Shown here piece by piece: positions 30,355 to 38,565 of a stretch of 64,000 nt of DNA. Source of the DNA: Nocardioides sp. SYSU D00038 (GTDB lineage Bacteria > Actinomycetota > Actinomycetes > Propionibacteriales > Nocardioidaceae). The position numbers and the translations under genes are program-made. The notes under the pieces were generated by a model. The model saw only the letters and a list, made by a program, of their open reading frames with translations, did not search any database and had not been told where the DNA came from. The stretch is taken from positions 62,001-126,000 of the forward strand of contig NZ_JAFFJT010000007.1 of the NCBI RefSeq assembly GCF_016924665.1, in the 5' to 3' direction. Every line of letters begins with the position of its first letter. Position 1 is the first letter of the stretch.

Positions 30355-30710
30355 GCGACACTCCACTCGTCTCCGGGGCGACCCTCCGCCGCCCCGCTGT
30401 CCTCCGGTCCCCAAGGATCGCACCGCCACTCGTCGCCGCTGGTCGAGGAAGGACGAAGGCCCCACCGCTGGTCGAGCAGCGAGCTCTAGCGAGCGTCGTC
30501 GAGACCCCGTACGACGGAAGCCCTCCGGCGCGAACGGTTGCGCTGGTTGAGGTGCGAGGAGCGCTAGCGACGAGCCTCGAAACCCGGCGAGACGAACGCC
30601 CTCCGTGCTCGGGCCACCCCGCTGGTGACTCGGGGCGCCCGCGCGCTCGCCCCACCGCTGGTTGAGGAGGGACGAAGTCCCGTCTCGAGACCCGGTGAGG
30701 CAAGAGCCCT

Positions 30711-30779
30711 CCGGTGGGGACGGAGGGCGCTCGGCCGGCGGGGGTTTCGAGACAGTCGCTAGCGCGACTTCCTCAACCA
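30711..30779 (+). repeat. first copy of a 69-base direct duplication
   Basis: This segment recurs 147 bases downstream at 30858-30926 with about two mismatches. It contains the inverted REP-like copy with core GTCGC-TAGC-GCGAC. The duplication suggests recent slippage or unequal recombination in the array. Confidence 0.75.
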
Positions 30780-30857
30780 ACGGCGGCGGCGCAGCGCGCT
30801 GGTTGAGGTGCGAGGAGCGCTAGCGACGAGCCTCGAACCTGGTGAGCCGAAAGCCAT

Positions 30858-30926
30858 CCGGTGGGGACGGAGGGCGCCGGGCCGGCGGGGGTTTCGAGAC
30901 AGTCGCTAGCGCGACTTCCTCAACCA
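30858..30926 (+). repeat. second copy of the 69-base direct duplication
   Basis: Near-identical to 30711-30779, starting CCGGTGGGGACGGAGGGCG and ending at the CTTCCTCAACC arm. Together with the forward palindrome before each copy it gives a tandem unit of about 147 bases. Confidence 0.75.
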
Positions 30927-31084
30927 GCGGTTGGCGTTGGTTGAGGTGCGAGGAGCGCCAGCGACGAGCCTCGAAACCCAGCGAGACGAACGCCCTCCCG
31001 CAACCGCTGAGAAAGTTCCGGATCCCCTTGTGGACAACCCGAAAACGCGGTCCCACTGTCGGTGGCCGGTGCTTGGATGAAGGT

Positions 31085-32257
31085 ATGGCAGCCAGCCCCG
31101 CCGAACCCTTCGACACCGCCGACGCGGTGCTCGACCGGCTGCGCCGCAACCGCACCGAGATCGCCCGGCTCGAGGCCGACAACCTCGCCTGGGCGTGCAC
31201 CTGGGCCGACCTCCACCCCGGCGAAGCCCTCCTCGACACCGTCCCCGGCTGCGAGCAACCCGCCCGGCTCGGCGGCCACGGCTGCCCCGAGGTCGCGGAG
31301 TTCTGCGTCGCCGAGCTCGGCACCGCCCTCGGCATCTCCACGCACGCTGCACGGAGCTACCTCGCCGAGGCCCTCGAGCTGCGCCACCGGCTCCCGCGGC
31401 TCTGGCACCGGGTGCAGTCCGGGCACACCGTGGCCTGGAAGGCCCGCCTCGTCGCCCGCCAGACCATGACCCTCCCGAAGGCCGGCGCCGCCTACGTCGA
31501 CCACCGACTCGAGTCGAAGGCCACCCGGCTCGGGCCCAGGCAGATCGAGGTGCTGGTCAACGAAGCCATGCTGCGGTTCGACCCCGACCAAGCCGAGGCC
31601 GACCGCGTCAAGGCAGCCGAGCAGCGGCACGTCACCATCACCCACGGCTCCAACGGCATCGCCTACCTCGACGCAGTCGTCGACACCGCCGTCGCCATCG
31701 ACCTCGAAACAGCGCTCGCCAGGGCAGCCGCGAAGATCGACACCCAGGACTCGCTCGACGTACGCCGCTCCATCGCGCTCGGTCACCTCGCCCACGGCGA
31801 GGCCGGACATGAGATCGTCATCCACCTCCACGACCAGCACGTCGGGTTGCTCGAGACCACTGGCCAGCCGCTGCTCGTGACCCAGGTCGAGCAGTGGTGC
31901 CGAGAAGCCGGCACGACGGTGACCGTCAACCCGGTCATCGACCTCAACCCGCACCTGCAGACCGACAGCTACCACCCCACACCGAGGCTGCAGGAGCAGA
32001 CCAGGCTCAAGCACCCACACTGCGCAGCACCCTGGTGCACCCGCCCAGCCCGACGCTGCGACACCGACCACACCATCCCCTACGAGCAGGGCGGCACCAC
32101 CTGCTCCTGCAACCTGGTGCCGCTCTGCCGCTGGCACCACCGCATGAAGACCCACACCCGCTGGACCTACCACCGCCTCAGCCCCACCACGTTCCTCTGG
32201 AAGACACCCCACAACAGCTGGGTCGTCGTCGACCACACCGGCACCTGGGAACCCTGA
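31085..32257 (+). CDS. DUF222-HNH endonuclease (13E12 repeat family)
   Basis: 390 residues. Residues about 1-290 are the helical DUF222 region (GISTHAARSYLAEALELRHR is typical), and the C-terminus is an HNH nuclease: zinc Cys in CAAPWCTRPARRCDTDH, catalytic DTDHTIPYEQGG, and CNLVPLCRWHHRMK. Such proteins correspond to the mycobacterial REP13E12 family, which are multicopy and thought to be mobile or homing-like, though activity is not shown. The ATG at 31085 follows GGATGAAGG. Use of codons such as GAA and CAA is higher than in neighbours, hinting at foreign origin. It sits right after the palindromic repeat array. Confidence 0.85.
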   Translation: MAASPAEPFDTADAVLDRLRRNRTEIARLEADNLAWACTWADLHPGEALLDTVPGCEQPARLGGHGCPEVAEFCVAELGTALGISTHAARSYLAEALELRHRLPRLWHRVQSGHTVAWKARLVARQTMTLPKAGAAYVDHRLESKATRLGPRQIEVLVNEAMLRFDPDQAEADRVKAAEQRHVTITHGSNGIAYLDAVVDTAVAIDLETALARAAAKIDTQDSLDVRRSIALGHLAHGEAGHEIVIHLHDQHVGLLETTGQPLLVTQVEQWCREAGTTVTVNPVIDLNPHLQTDSYHPTPRLQEQTRLKHPHCAAPWCTRPARRCDTDHTIPYEQGGTTCSCNLVPLCRWHHRMKTHTRWTYHRLSPTTFLWKTPHNSWVVVDHTGTWEP

Positions 32258-32309
32258 CCACCCCGCCCCACACCCCGCCGACCCAGCACCACGAGAGGGC
32301 AGCGGGGCG

Positions 32310-33176
32310 TCAGTCGCGCGCCGGCAGGTCCAGCTCGGCCAGCCGGCGGGGATCGACGATCGAGACGATGCCAGCGATCCGGCCGTCGACGACGGTGCAC
32401 GCCATCAAGCCGACCGGGCGGCCGGCCTCGGTCGAGGCGAGGATGCCGGGCTCGCCGTTGACCAGCACCCGGCGGGCGGTGTGCCGGCTGCGCTGGCCGC
32501 GGCGCACCGCGTCGACGATCCCGTCCGGGCCGGTGCTGATCGTGGTCCCGCGGGGGGTGTGGAGGCGCCAGGTGACGTCCGGGTCGAGCACCTGCAGCAG
32601 GCCGTCGAGGTCGCCGTCGCGGGCGGCGGCGAGGAACGCGTCGACGACCTCGCGCTGCTGCTGCAGCCGGCCGGTCGGCCGCGGGACGCCGCGCACCTTG
32701 CGGCGGGCCCGGCTGGCGAGCATCTTCGTGGCGTCCGTCGACCGGTCGAGCATCGGTGCGATCTCGGCGAACGGCACGGCGAACAGGTCGTGCAGCACGA
32801 ACGCCAGCCGCTCGTCGGGGCCCAGCGACCCCAGCACCACCAGGAGGGCGAGGCCAACCGAGTCGGCCAGCACCGCGCGGTCCTCGGGAGAGTCGTCGTC
32901 CTCGGTGACCACGAGCTCTGGCACGTCGTCGTCCCAGGGCGTCTCGGGCCGGGTGGTGCGGGTGCGCAGCACGTCGATGCAGATCCGTCCGACCACCGTG
33001 GTCAGCCACCCGGCGAGGTTGTCGATGCTGCCCGAGGGCTGCCGCGAGAGCCGCAACCACGCCTCCTGCACGGCGTCCTCGGCGTCCGGGCGCGAGCCCA
33101 GCACGCGGTGCGCCATCGCGACCAGGCGCTCGCGCTCCCCCTCGAAGGCGGCGGCCACTCCGGCCTCGGCTGTCAT
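32310..33176 (-). CDS. ECF sigma factor with SnoaL-like C-terminus (SigJ/ECF41 type)
   Basis: 288 residues. Sigma region 2 lies at about 10-75 (DAEDAVQEAWLRLSR), region 4 at about 110-160 (LGPDERLAFVLHDLFAVPF, then TDATKMLASRARRKVRG), and a SnoaL/NTF2-like domain follows from about 175. That extra domain regulates activity in the ECF41 group in place of an anti-sigma factor. The linker motif that in ECF41 reads WLPEP is here PWDDDVPELV, which is unusual. It is divergent from a DoxX-like gene, a plausible target. A small CCGTC-N8-GACGG repeat lies between. Confidence 0.88.
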   Translation of the reverse strand: MTAEAGVAAAFEGERERLVAMAHRVLGSRPDAEDAVQEAWLRLSRQPSGSIDNLAGWLTTVVGRICIDVLRTRTTRPETPWDDDVPELVVTEDDDSPEDRAVLADSVGLALLVVLGSLGPDERLAFVLHDLFAVPFAEIAPMLDRSTDATKMLASRARRKVRGVPRPTGRLQQQREVVDAFLAAARDGDLDGLLQVLDPDVTWRLHTPRGTTISTGPDGIVDAVRRGQRSRHTARRVLVNGEPGILASTEAGRPVGLMACTVVDGRIAGIVSIVDPRRLAELDLPARD

Positions 33177-33200
33177 GGCGTTACCTCTCGTCGTCCGGCT

Positions 33201-33218
33201 CCGTCATGGGTACGACGG
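33201..33218. promoter_or_regulatory. inverted repeat CCGTC-N8-GACGG
   Basis: A perfect 5-base inverted repeat in the 81-base gap between the divergent sigma factor and DoxX-like genes. Short arms make chance occurrence possible in GC-rich DNA. Confidence 0.25.
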
Positions 33219-33257
33219 GCCGCGACCGGCCCGGGTAACGACCAGGAGAGGAACCAC

Positions 33258-33641
33258 GTGGACACCACCCTCTGGATCATCGCCGCGACCCTCGCGGTCG
33301 CCTTCACCGCCGGCGCCCTCAGCCTGCTCCTGCTGCCCGCGGAGCGCTACCGGGCCCTCGGCGCCAGCCAGCACTGGGTCGACGACTTCGGCCCGGGCCA
33401 CCTGCGGGCGATCGGCGTCGTGAAGCTCGTCGGCGCCGTGGGTCTGGTCGTGCCGGCGGCGCTCGGCACCGCGACGGTGCTGACGCCGCTGGCGGCGTGC
33501 GGCCTCGCGCTGTTCATGGCGGGCGCGGGCACGACCCGGTTCCGGCGCAGCGAGTGGCGCTACCTCGCCGGCGACCTCGCCTTCGTGGCCCTGTTCGTGT
33601 TCCTGGCCTGGGGCCGCTTCGACCTCCAGCCCCTGGCCTGA
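33258..33641 (+). CDS. DoxX-like membrane protein
   Basis: 127 residues with four predicted transmembrane helices; MVDTTLWIIAATLAVAFTAG is the first. LGASQHWVDDFGPGHLRAIGVVKLVGAVGL matches the DoxX-like family. DoxX proteins occur with oxidoreductases and are linked to thiosulfate oxidation in archaea or oxidative stress complexes in mycobacteria; the role here is unknown. GTG start at 33258 with a clear GGAGAGGA ribosome binding site. Its neighbour is the divergent ECF41-type sigma factor, and such sigma factors often control the adjacent oxidoreductase or membrane gene. Confidence 0.82.
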   Translation: MDTTLWIIAATLAVAFTAGALSLLLLPAERYRALGASQHWVDDFGPGHLRAIGVVKLVGAVGLVVPAALGTATVLTPLAACGLALFMAGAGTTRFRRSEWRYLAGDLAFVALFVFLAWGRFDLQPLA

Positions 33642-33653
33642 CCGGCCCCGGGC

Positions 33654-34670
33654 TCAGTCCAGGTGGTCGAGACCGACCTCGAGGAAGGCGGCGACCGCCT
33701 CGCCCGCAGTGTCGAAGCCCGGGCCCACGGTGGCACCCGCCTGGTGTCGGTGGTGGATGCCCGCAGCGATCACCGCGAGCTTGTAGTAGGCCAGGGAGAG
33801 GTAGAAGTTCCAGTGCTCCAGCGAGTGGCCCGACTCCGCCTCGTACAGGCCCGCGAGGGAGGCGACGTCGGGAAGACGGTCGCTCGTCCAAGCCGCCTGG
33901 GTGCCGAGCACCAGGTCGAGCCCGGGATGCCGGTACGCACACATCATGGCCACGTCCGCCACCGGCTCCCCGATGGTGGAGAGCTCCCAGTCGACCACCG
34001 CGTTCACGACCCCGGGCACCACCGGGTCGAGGATGGTGTTGTCGATCCTGAAGTCGCCGTGCACGAGGGTCGCCCGCCGCTGCGCGGGCAGCCGGTCCGC
34101 GAGCCCCGAGACCAGTCGGTCCGCAAGCCCGGACGGCTCGGCCGAGACCAACGCCCACTGGCTCGACCACCGACGCAGCTGGCGCTGCGCGTAGTCGTGG
34201 TCGCGGCCGAATCCACCGAGCCCCACGGCGCGGTGGTCGACGGCGTGCAACGCCGCGAGTGCCTCGACCAGACCCCGCGCGTGGGCGGCGACTCCCTCAT
34301 CATCGACCGCGGCGAGATCGGCCCGGGTGCGCACCGTGACACCGTCGACGAACTCCACGACCGTGAACTCGGCTCCGATCACGCCGGGGTCCGTGCACAC
34401 GACCACGGTGCGCGGCACCGGCACCCCACTGCCCTGCAAGGCCGCCATGACGTGGAACTCGCGCGCGACGTCGTGCGCGGAGGGGGTCCGTCCCGCGATC
34501 GGGGGACGACGCAGCACCCAACGTCGTTCTCCGTCCGTGAGGACGAAGGTCAGGTTCGAGCGACCGCCCTCGATCAACGAGGCGGACAAGGGACCGTCGA
34601 CCGGCACGTCCACCGACGACAGGTGATCGGCCAGCGCGACGAGGTCGAGGTCGGGCCGAGCGTCGAGCAT
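33654..34670 (-). CDS. APH-fold phosphotransferase (ACAD10/11- or LvaA-like)
   Basis: 338 residues. It has an aminoglycoside-phosphotransferase/choline-kinase fold with the catalytic loop LVHGDFRIDNTILD (Asp at about residue 206) and metal-binding VVDWELSTIGEPVADVA. The start GRSNLTFVLTDGERRWVLRRPP is typical of the group found with acyl-CoA metabolism genes, not of antibiotic resistance enzymes. Related kinases (ACAD10/11 N-terminus, LvaA of Pseudomonas putida) phosphorylate 4-hydroxyacyl-CoAs during catabolism. It is the last gene of the catabolic cluster, 59 bases after the TetR gene. The acceptor here is inferred only. Confidence 0.82.
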   Translation of the reverse strand: MLDARPDLDLVALADHLSSVDVPVDGPLSASLIEGGRSNLTFVLTDGERRWVLRRPPIAGRTPSAHDVAREFHVMAALQGSGVPVPRTVVVCTDPGVIGAEFTVVEFVDGVTVRTRADLAAVDDEGVAAHARGLVEALAALHAVDHRAVGLGGFGRDHDYAQRQLRRWSSQWALVSAEPSGLADRLVSGLADRLPAQRRATLVHGDFRIDNTILDPVVPGVVNAVVDWELSTIGEPVADVAMMCAYRHPGLDLVLGTQAAWTSDRLPDVASLAGLYEAESGHSLEHWNFYLSLAYYKLAVIAAGIHHRHQAGATVGPGFDTAGEAVAAFLEVGLDHLD

Positions 34671-34729
34671 CGGGGTCCCCCTCGGGGCGTCGTCTGGTGT
34701 CGCGCCTGGCGCAACTGGGGCGTGCGGCG

Positions 34730-35347
34730 TCAACGGATGCCGACTATGGACTCCGTGATGGCCAGGAAGCGGGTGAGCAGGGTGTCCACTGAGTACTGCC
34801 CATCGGGCCGGTACCAGGAGGCGACCCCCACGCAGAGCGACGCGATCGCCCTGCTGGCGTCGGCGGGGTACGGCGTCGACAGCGCGCCGGACTCCACACC
34901 GGCGAGCACGATGCGATCGAGCATCCGCTGCTGCTCGTCGCGGCGCGCGACGTAGCGGGCGCGGTTCTCGGGCTCGAGGCTGCGCAGCTCGCTCGTGGAG
35001 AGCATCGCACCCCGCCGCCGGTGCATGTGGAACCGCAGCAGCGACTCCACGAGCGCGTCGAACTGGGCCCGGGGGGTGTCCTCGGCGCTCGCGAGCGCCT
35101 GCTGGCTCCGCTCGATGAGCTCGTCGATGATCACCATCATCAGGTCGAAGAGGATGTCCTGCTTCGAGGCGTAGTGGTGGTAGATCCCCGGCACCGACAT
35201 GCCGGCAGCCTCGGCCAGCTGCCGCGTCGTGGTGCCGTGGTAGCCCTTCTCGCCGAACGTCTCGAGTGCGGCCGCGAGCACGCGTGGCAGACGCTGCTCC
35301 TCGTAGGTGCGCCAGTCCGCCACCACTCCCGACTCCTCGGTCGTCAT
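34730..35347 (-). CDS. TetR family regulator of the catabolic cluster
   Basis: 205 residues. The N-terminal HTH lies at about residues 25-65 (ALETFGEKGYHGTTTRQLAE, then MSVPGIYHHYASKQDILFD), a classic TetR DNA-binding domain with a helical ligand domain behind it. Its ATG overlaps the stop of the CoA ligase gene (ATGA at 35344-35347), so regulator and enzyme are co-produced. It probably represses the cluster until the substrate or its CoA ester binds. A perfect palindrome before the monooxygenase gene is a good candidate for its operator. Confidence 0.9.
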   Translation of the reverse strand: MTTEESGVVADWRTYEEQRLPRVLAAALETFGEKGYHGTTTRQLAEAAGMSVPGIYHHYASKQDILFDLMMVIIDELIERSQQALASAEDTPRAQFDALVESLLRFHMHRRRGAMLSTSELRSLEPENRARYVARRDEQQRMLDRIVLAGVESGALSTPYPADASRAIASLCVGVASWYRPDGQYSVDTLLTRFLAITESIVGIR

Positions 35348-37317
35348 GCGGACCGCCTCGCGCGCGCCCAGGCGACCAGCCACCGAAGAGCGGCGGGGTC
35401 GTCGACGGCCCCCTCGGAGCTGACCCGTCCGGGATCGGCGCCCTGCAGGATGCGCTTGACCGGAACCTCGAGCTTCTTCCCGGTCCGGGTGTGGGGCAGG
35501 GCCGGTACGACGACGACCTCGTCGGGCACGTGCCGTGGCGAGGCGACCCGCCGCACCTGGGCGCGCACGGCCTCGGGCAGCGCCCCGGCATCGGCTCCGG
35601 CAGCGGCCACGACGAACATGGGCATCCAGTAGCCCCCGTCGGCCAGCTCGATCCCGACGACCAACGAGTCCTCCACCTCCGCGAGCGCCTCCACCGCGGC
35701 GTAGATCTCGGCGCTCCCGATCCGGACGCCGTGCCGGTTCAGCGTGGAGTCCGAGCGACCGTGGACCACGACGGTCCCGCGCTCGGTGAGGGTGATGGAG
35801 TCCCCGTGGCGCCAGACCCCGGGGAACGTCGAGAAGTAGGCGTCGCGGTAGGCCGAGCCGTCAGGGTCTGCGAGGAACCGCAGCGGCATGGAGGGCATGG
35901 GGCTGGTGACCACCAGCTCACCGGCGGTGCCCGGCAGCACCGGTCTACCGTCGTCGTCCCACACCTCGAGGGCCACCCCCAGCGCCACCGAGCTGATCTC
36001 GCCGTCCCACACGGGCAGGGTCGGGCTGCCGGCCAGGAACACGCCCACCACGTCGGTACCTCCGCTCATGGAGGCGACCTGGACGTGTGCCCCGACGTGC
36101 TCGCGCACCCAGGCGTTCCCCGAAGGAGGCAGCACCGACCCCGTCACCGCGACGGTGCGCAGCGCGCGGAGGTCGAGGTCCCGGGCGGGCTCGACCCCGG
36201 CCCGGGCGCACGCCTGCAGGTAGCCCGGGCTGACACCCAGGACCGTGACCCCGAGATCGGCCGCGACCCGCCACAGCGCGTCGGTGTCAGGGCTGGTCGG
36301 GTTACCGTCGTAGAGCACGACCGTGGCCCCCACCAGCAGCCCGCAGACCTGCGCGTTCCACATCATCCAGTTCGGCGAGGTGTACCAGAAGTACACGTCA
36401 TCGGGGCCCAGGTCGGCGTGCAGCCCGGTCAGGGCCAGTTGTTCGAGAAGGGCGCCGCCGTGGCCGTGCACGATGCCCTTCGGTCGGCCGGTCGTCCCCG
36501 ACGTGAACAGCACCCACAGCGGGTGGTCGAACGGCAGGGGCACCGGGGACGGCTCCGCCGGGACCGCGAGCGCCTCGGCCCAGCTGCTGCTCGCCTCGTC
36601 GAGCGGAAGCGCCAGCCCGGCGGTCGGGACGACGATCGTGTGCTCCAGACCGGGGAGCAGGCCGCGCAGCTCGTGGGCCTCCGCACGGCGGTCGCGGACC
36701 TCGCCGCGGAACAGGTACCCGGCCCCGGCGAGCAGCACCTTCGGTTCCAGCTGAGCCAGCCGGTCCGCGGCCGCCCCCGGGGCGTAGTCCAGTCCTGTCT
36801 GCGACCAGGTGGCACCGAGCAGCGCACAGGCCACGAAGGCGACCACACCCTCGACGCAGTTGGGGAGGTAGGCGACGACCCGGTCCCCCGCGCCCACGCC
36901 GAGCCCCGCCAACCGGGCCGCGACCGCCCCGACCTGCGCCCGCAGCTCGGCGAAGGTGAGCGCCTCGCCCGTGCCGTCCTCGCGGACCAGCACCACGGCC
37001 GGGCGGTCGGGAGTGCCGTGCCGGAGCAGGTGGTGCCCGAAGTTGAGGGTCGCGCCCGGGAACCAGGTCGCCCCAGGCATCCTCCGGTCGGCCAGCACGG
37101 CCGTCGGCTCGTCGACCAGGTCGACCTCGAAGAAGCGCAGCACGGCCTCCCAGAAGAGGTCCGGGTGGACCGCCGACCACGCTTGGAGCGCGCGGAAGTC
37201 CGACGGGTCCTCGAGATCCGCCGTGCCGCGGTCCCGGAGCCATCGGGCGAGGTCGACCACCCGCGCCGAGGACAGTGCCTCCGCAGGTGGGACCCACTGC
37301 GCCCCTGAGCCGTGCAT
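35344..37317 (-). CDS. acetoacetate-CoA ligase-like acyl-CoA synthetase
   Basis: 657 residues, the normal size for acetoacetyl-CoA synthetase. ATP-binding motif VLFTSGTTGRPKGIVHGHGG (about residue 275), the acyl site block VYFWYTSPNWMMWN, the hinge region GDSITLTERGTVVVHGRSD, and the catalytic Lys in RTGKKLEVPVKRIL near the end. It activates a short acid, perhaps acetoacetate or another oxo-acid, to its CoA thioester with ATP. It starts 12 bases after the permease stop and overlaps the TetR start, so it belongs to the same message as the importer. The exact acid is unknown. Confidence 0.88.
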   Translation of the reverse strand: MHGSGAQWVPPAEALSSARVVDLARWLRDRGTADLEDPSDFRALQAWSAVHPDLFWEAVLRFFEVDLVDEPTAVLADRRMPGATWFPGATLNFGHHLLRHGTPDRPAVVLVREDGTGEALTFAELRAQVGAVAARLAGLGVGAGDRVVAYLPNCVEGVVAFVACALLGATWSQTGLDYAPGAAADRLAQLEPKVLLAGAGYLFRGEVRDRRAEAHELRGLLPGLEHTIVVPTAGLALPLDEASSSWAEALAVPAEPSPVPLPFDHPLWVLFTSGTTGRPKGIVHGHGGALLEQLALTGLHADLGPDDVYFWYTSPNWMMWNAQVCGLLVGATVVLYDGNPTSPDTDALWRVAADLGVTVLGVSPGYLQACARAGVEPARDLDLRALRTVAVTGSVLPPSGNAWVREHVGAHVQVASMSGGTDVVGVFLAGSPTLPVWDGEISSVALGVALEVWDDDGRPVLPGTAGELVVTSPMPSMPLRFLADPDGSAYRDAYFSTFPGVWRHGDSITLTERGTVVVHGRSDSTLNRHGVRIGSAEIYAAVEALAEVEDSLVVGIELADGGYWMPMFVVAAAGADAGALPEAVRAQVRRVASPRHVPDEVVVVPALPHTRTGKKLEVPVKRILQGADPGRVSSEGAVDDPAALRWLVAWARARRSA

Positions 37318-37329
37318 CCCGTCTCCTCC

Positions 37330-38520
37330 TCAGCGCCGACCCGGCAGCAGGGAGCCGCGGGTGATCGCGACGTCGATCGCGACAGCGAGCACGAGGACAC
37401 CGCCGGTGGCGAAGAACTGCACCTCGGGCTGGTAGCCGAGCAGTTGCACTCCGTTGTTGATCGACCCGATGACCAGCGCACCGAGCAGGGCCGACCAGAC
37501 GCTTCCCCGTCCGCCGAAGAGGCTGACCCCACCCACGACGGCGGCCGCGATCGCGTTGAGCATCAGGGGCCCACCACCGGAGGAGTTGGAGACGCCGAGG
37601 AGGCGCGAGGCGTCGACGACCCCCGCGACCAGGGCGCACGCGCCCAGGACGAGGAACGAGTAGACGACCATCCTGGCCACGGGGATGCCGGCCCGCTGCG
37701 CCGCCTCACGGTTGCCGCCCACGGCGTAGAGGTGGACGCCGTAGGTGGTCTGGGTGGTGACGTAGGACGCCAGCAGCAGCATGACGACCAGGATCACGAC
37801 CGGCAGGGGCAGGCCCCGCGCCTGCGTGAAGATCGCCACCAGGCCGAAGACCACCAGACCCGACACCACGACCGGGACCAGGCCCCGGCCCAGCGACGCG
37901 GCCCGCCGACGCTGACGACGCAGCAGGGCGACGGAGTAGAGCAGCCAGCACGCGCCGACGGCCGCGAAGCTGGTGCCCGTCCCGAAGTGGGTGCTGGCGA
38001 TCTCGGCGTACGTCGTCCCTCCCACGCTGACGGCGAACTCGGGAGGAAGCACCACGAGCAGCAACCCCTGGAGCGCGGACATCCCGCCGAGGGTGACGAT
38101 GAGCGAGGGCACCCCGAAGATGATGACGAGCGCCTCGACCAGCACCACCGCCAGACCGACCCCGAGCGCGACCAGCAGGGCCAGCCCGAGGGGCACCCCC
38201 TGCTTGACCGCGAGGTTGGCCGCGACCGTCGCGCACACCCCACTCAGCACCGCGGCCGACAGGTCGATCTCACCGACGAGCAGGACGAACGTGATGCCGA
38301 GGGCCAGGATGGCGGTGGTGACGATCTGCAGGGACAGGTTGGAGATGTTGCCGACGCTGAGGTAGGCGGAGTTCTGGCTGTAGAAGAAGAGCCAGATCAG
38401 GCCCAGCACCCCGAGCACGGGGATGCTCCGATAGCTTCCTGCCAGCGCCTCCAGGGCGCGCGAGGACATCGGCGTGCCCGGCTCGAGGTCGGCACGGGGT
38501 GCGGTGGTGGACGTGGTCAT
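37330..38520 (-). CDS. ABC transporter permease, XylH/RbsC type
   Basis: 396 residues with about ten transmembrane helices, larger than RbsC (about 320) and similar to XylH. Family marks include GEIDLSAAVLSGVCATVAAN, GVPSLIVTLGGMSALQGLLL and the cytoplasmic RAGIPVARMVVYSFLVLG loop with VGGVSLFGGRGSVWSALLG. It forms the membrane channel of a pentose-type importer (CUT2). It lies between the ATPase gene and the CoA ligase gene, all in one direction, which is an unusual setting for a sugar importer. Confidence 0.88.
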   Translation of the reverse strand: MTTSTTAPRADLEPGTPMSSRALEALAGSYRSIPVLGVLGLIWLFFYSQNSAYLSVGNISNLSLQIVTTAILALGITFVLLVGEIDLSAAVLSGVCATVAANLAVKQGVPLGLALLVALGVGLAVVLVEALVIIFGVPSLIVTLGGMSALQGLLLVVLPPEFAVSVGGTTYAEIASTHFGTGTSFAAVGACWLLYSVALLRRQRRRAASLGRGLVPVVVSGLVVFGLVAIFTQARGLPLPVVILVVMLLLASYVTTQTTYGVHLYAVGGNREAAQRAGIPVARMVVYSFLVLGACALVAGVVDASRLLGVSNSSGGGPLMLNAIAAAVVGGVSLFGGRGSVWSALLGALVIGSINNGVQLLGYQPEVQFFATGGVLVLAVAIDVAITRGSLLPGRR

Positions 38521-38565
38521 GCGCAGCTCCTGCGGTGACGGAGGGGGCGTGAGCTGGGTGACGGG

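Larger units (their letters stand above)
30438..30979. repeat. array of REP-like palindromic repeats
   Basis: The 730-base gap between the DUF255 and HNH genes holds repeated imperfect palindromes of about 40 bases with the scheme GCTGGTTGAGG...GCGCTAGCG...CCTCGAAACC. Forward copies: 30467-30508, 30542-30585, 30657-30693, 30798-30839, 30936-30979; a truncated one at 30438-30463; inverted copies: 30742-30779 and 30890-30928. Each forward copy is followed by a related tail near GACGAAxGCCCTCCGG. No reading frame in the gap looks coding. This is non-coding REP/BIME-like DNA that could fold at RNA or DNA level. Confidence 0.8.

Noticed and set aside
30438-30979. CRISPR array
   Set aside because: Units are palindromic, irregularly spaced, present in both orientations, with related and not unique intervening DNA, and no cas genes are near.
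30541-31084. Short reading frames inside the repeat array
   Set aside because: They read through palindromic repeats, have no ribosome binding site and give repetitive Arg/Ser-rich products.
33171-33192. ECF41 target promoter (TGTCACA...CGTC) before the DoxX gene
   Set aside because: Only TGTCATG and CGTC with an 11-base gap occur, which does not fit the expected spacing of about 16.
33654-34670. Aminoglycoside resistance gene
   Set aside because: It has the APH fold, but its sequence style and neighbours (CoA ligase, TetR, importer) point to acyl-CoA-linked kinases.
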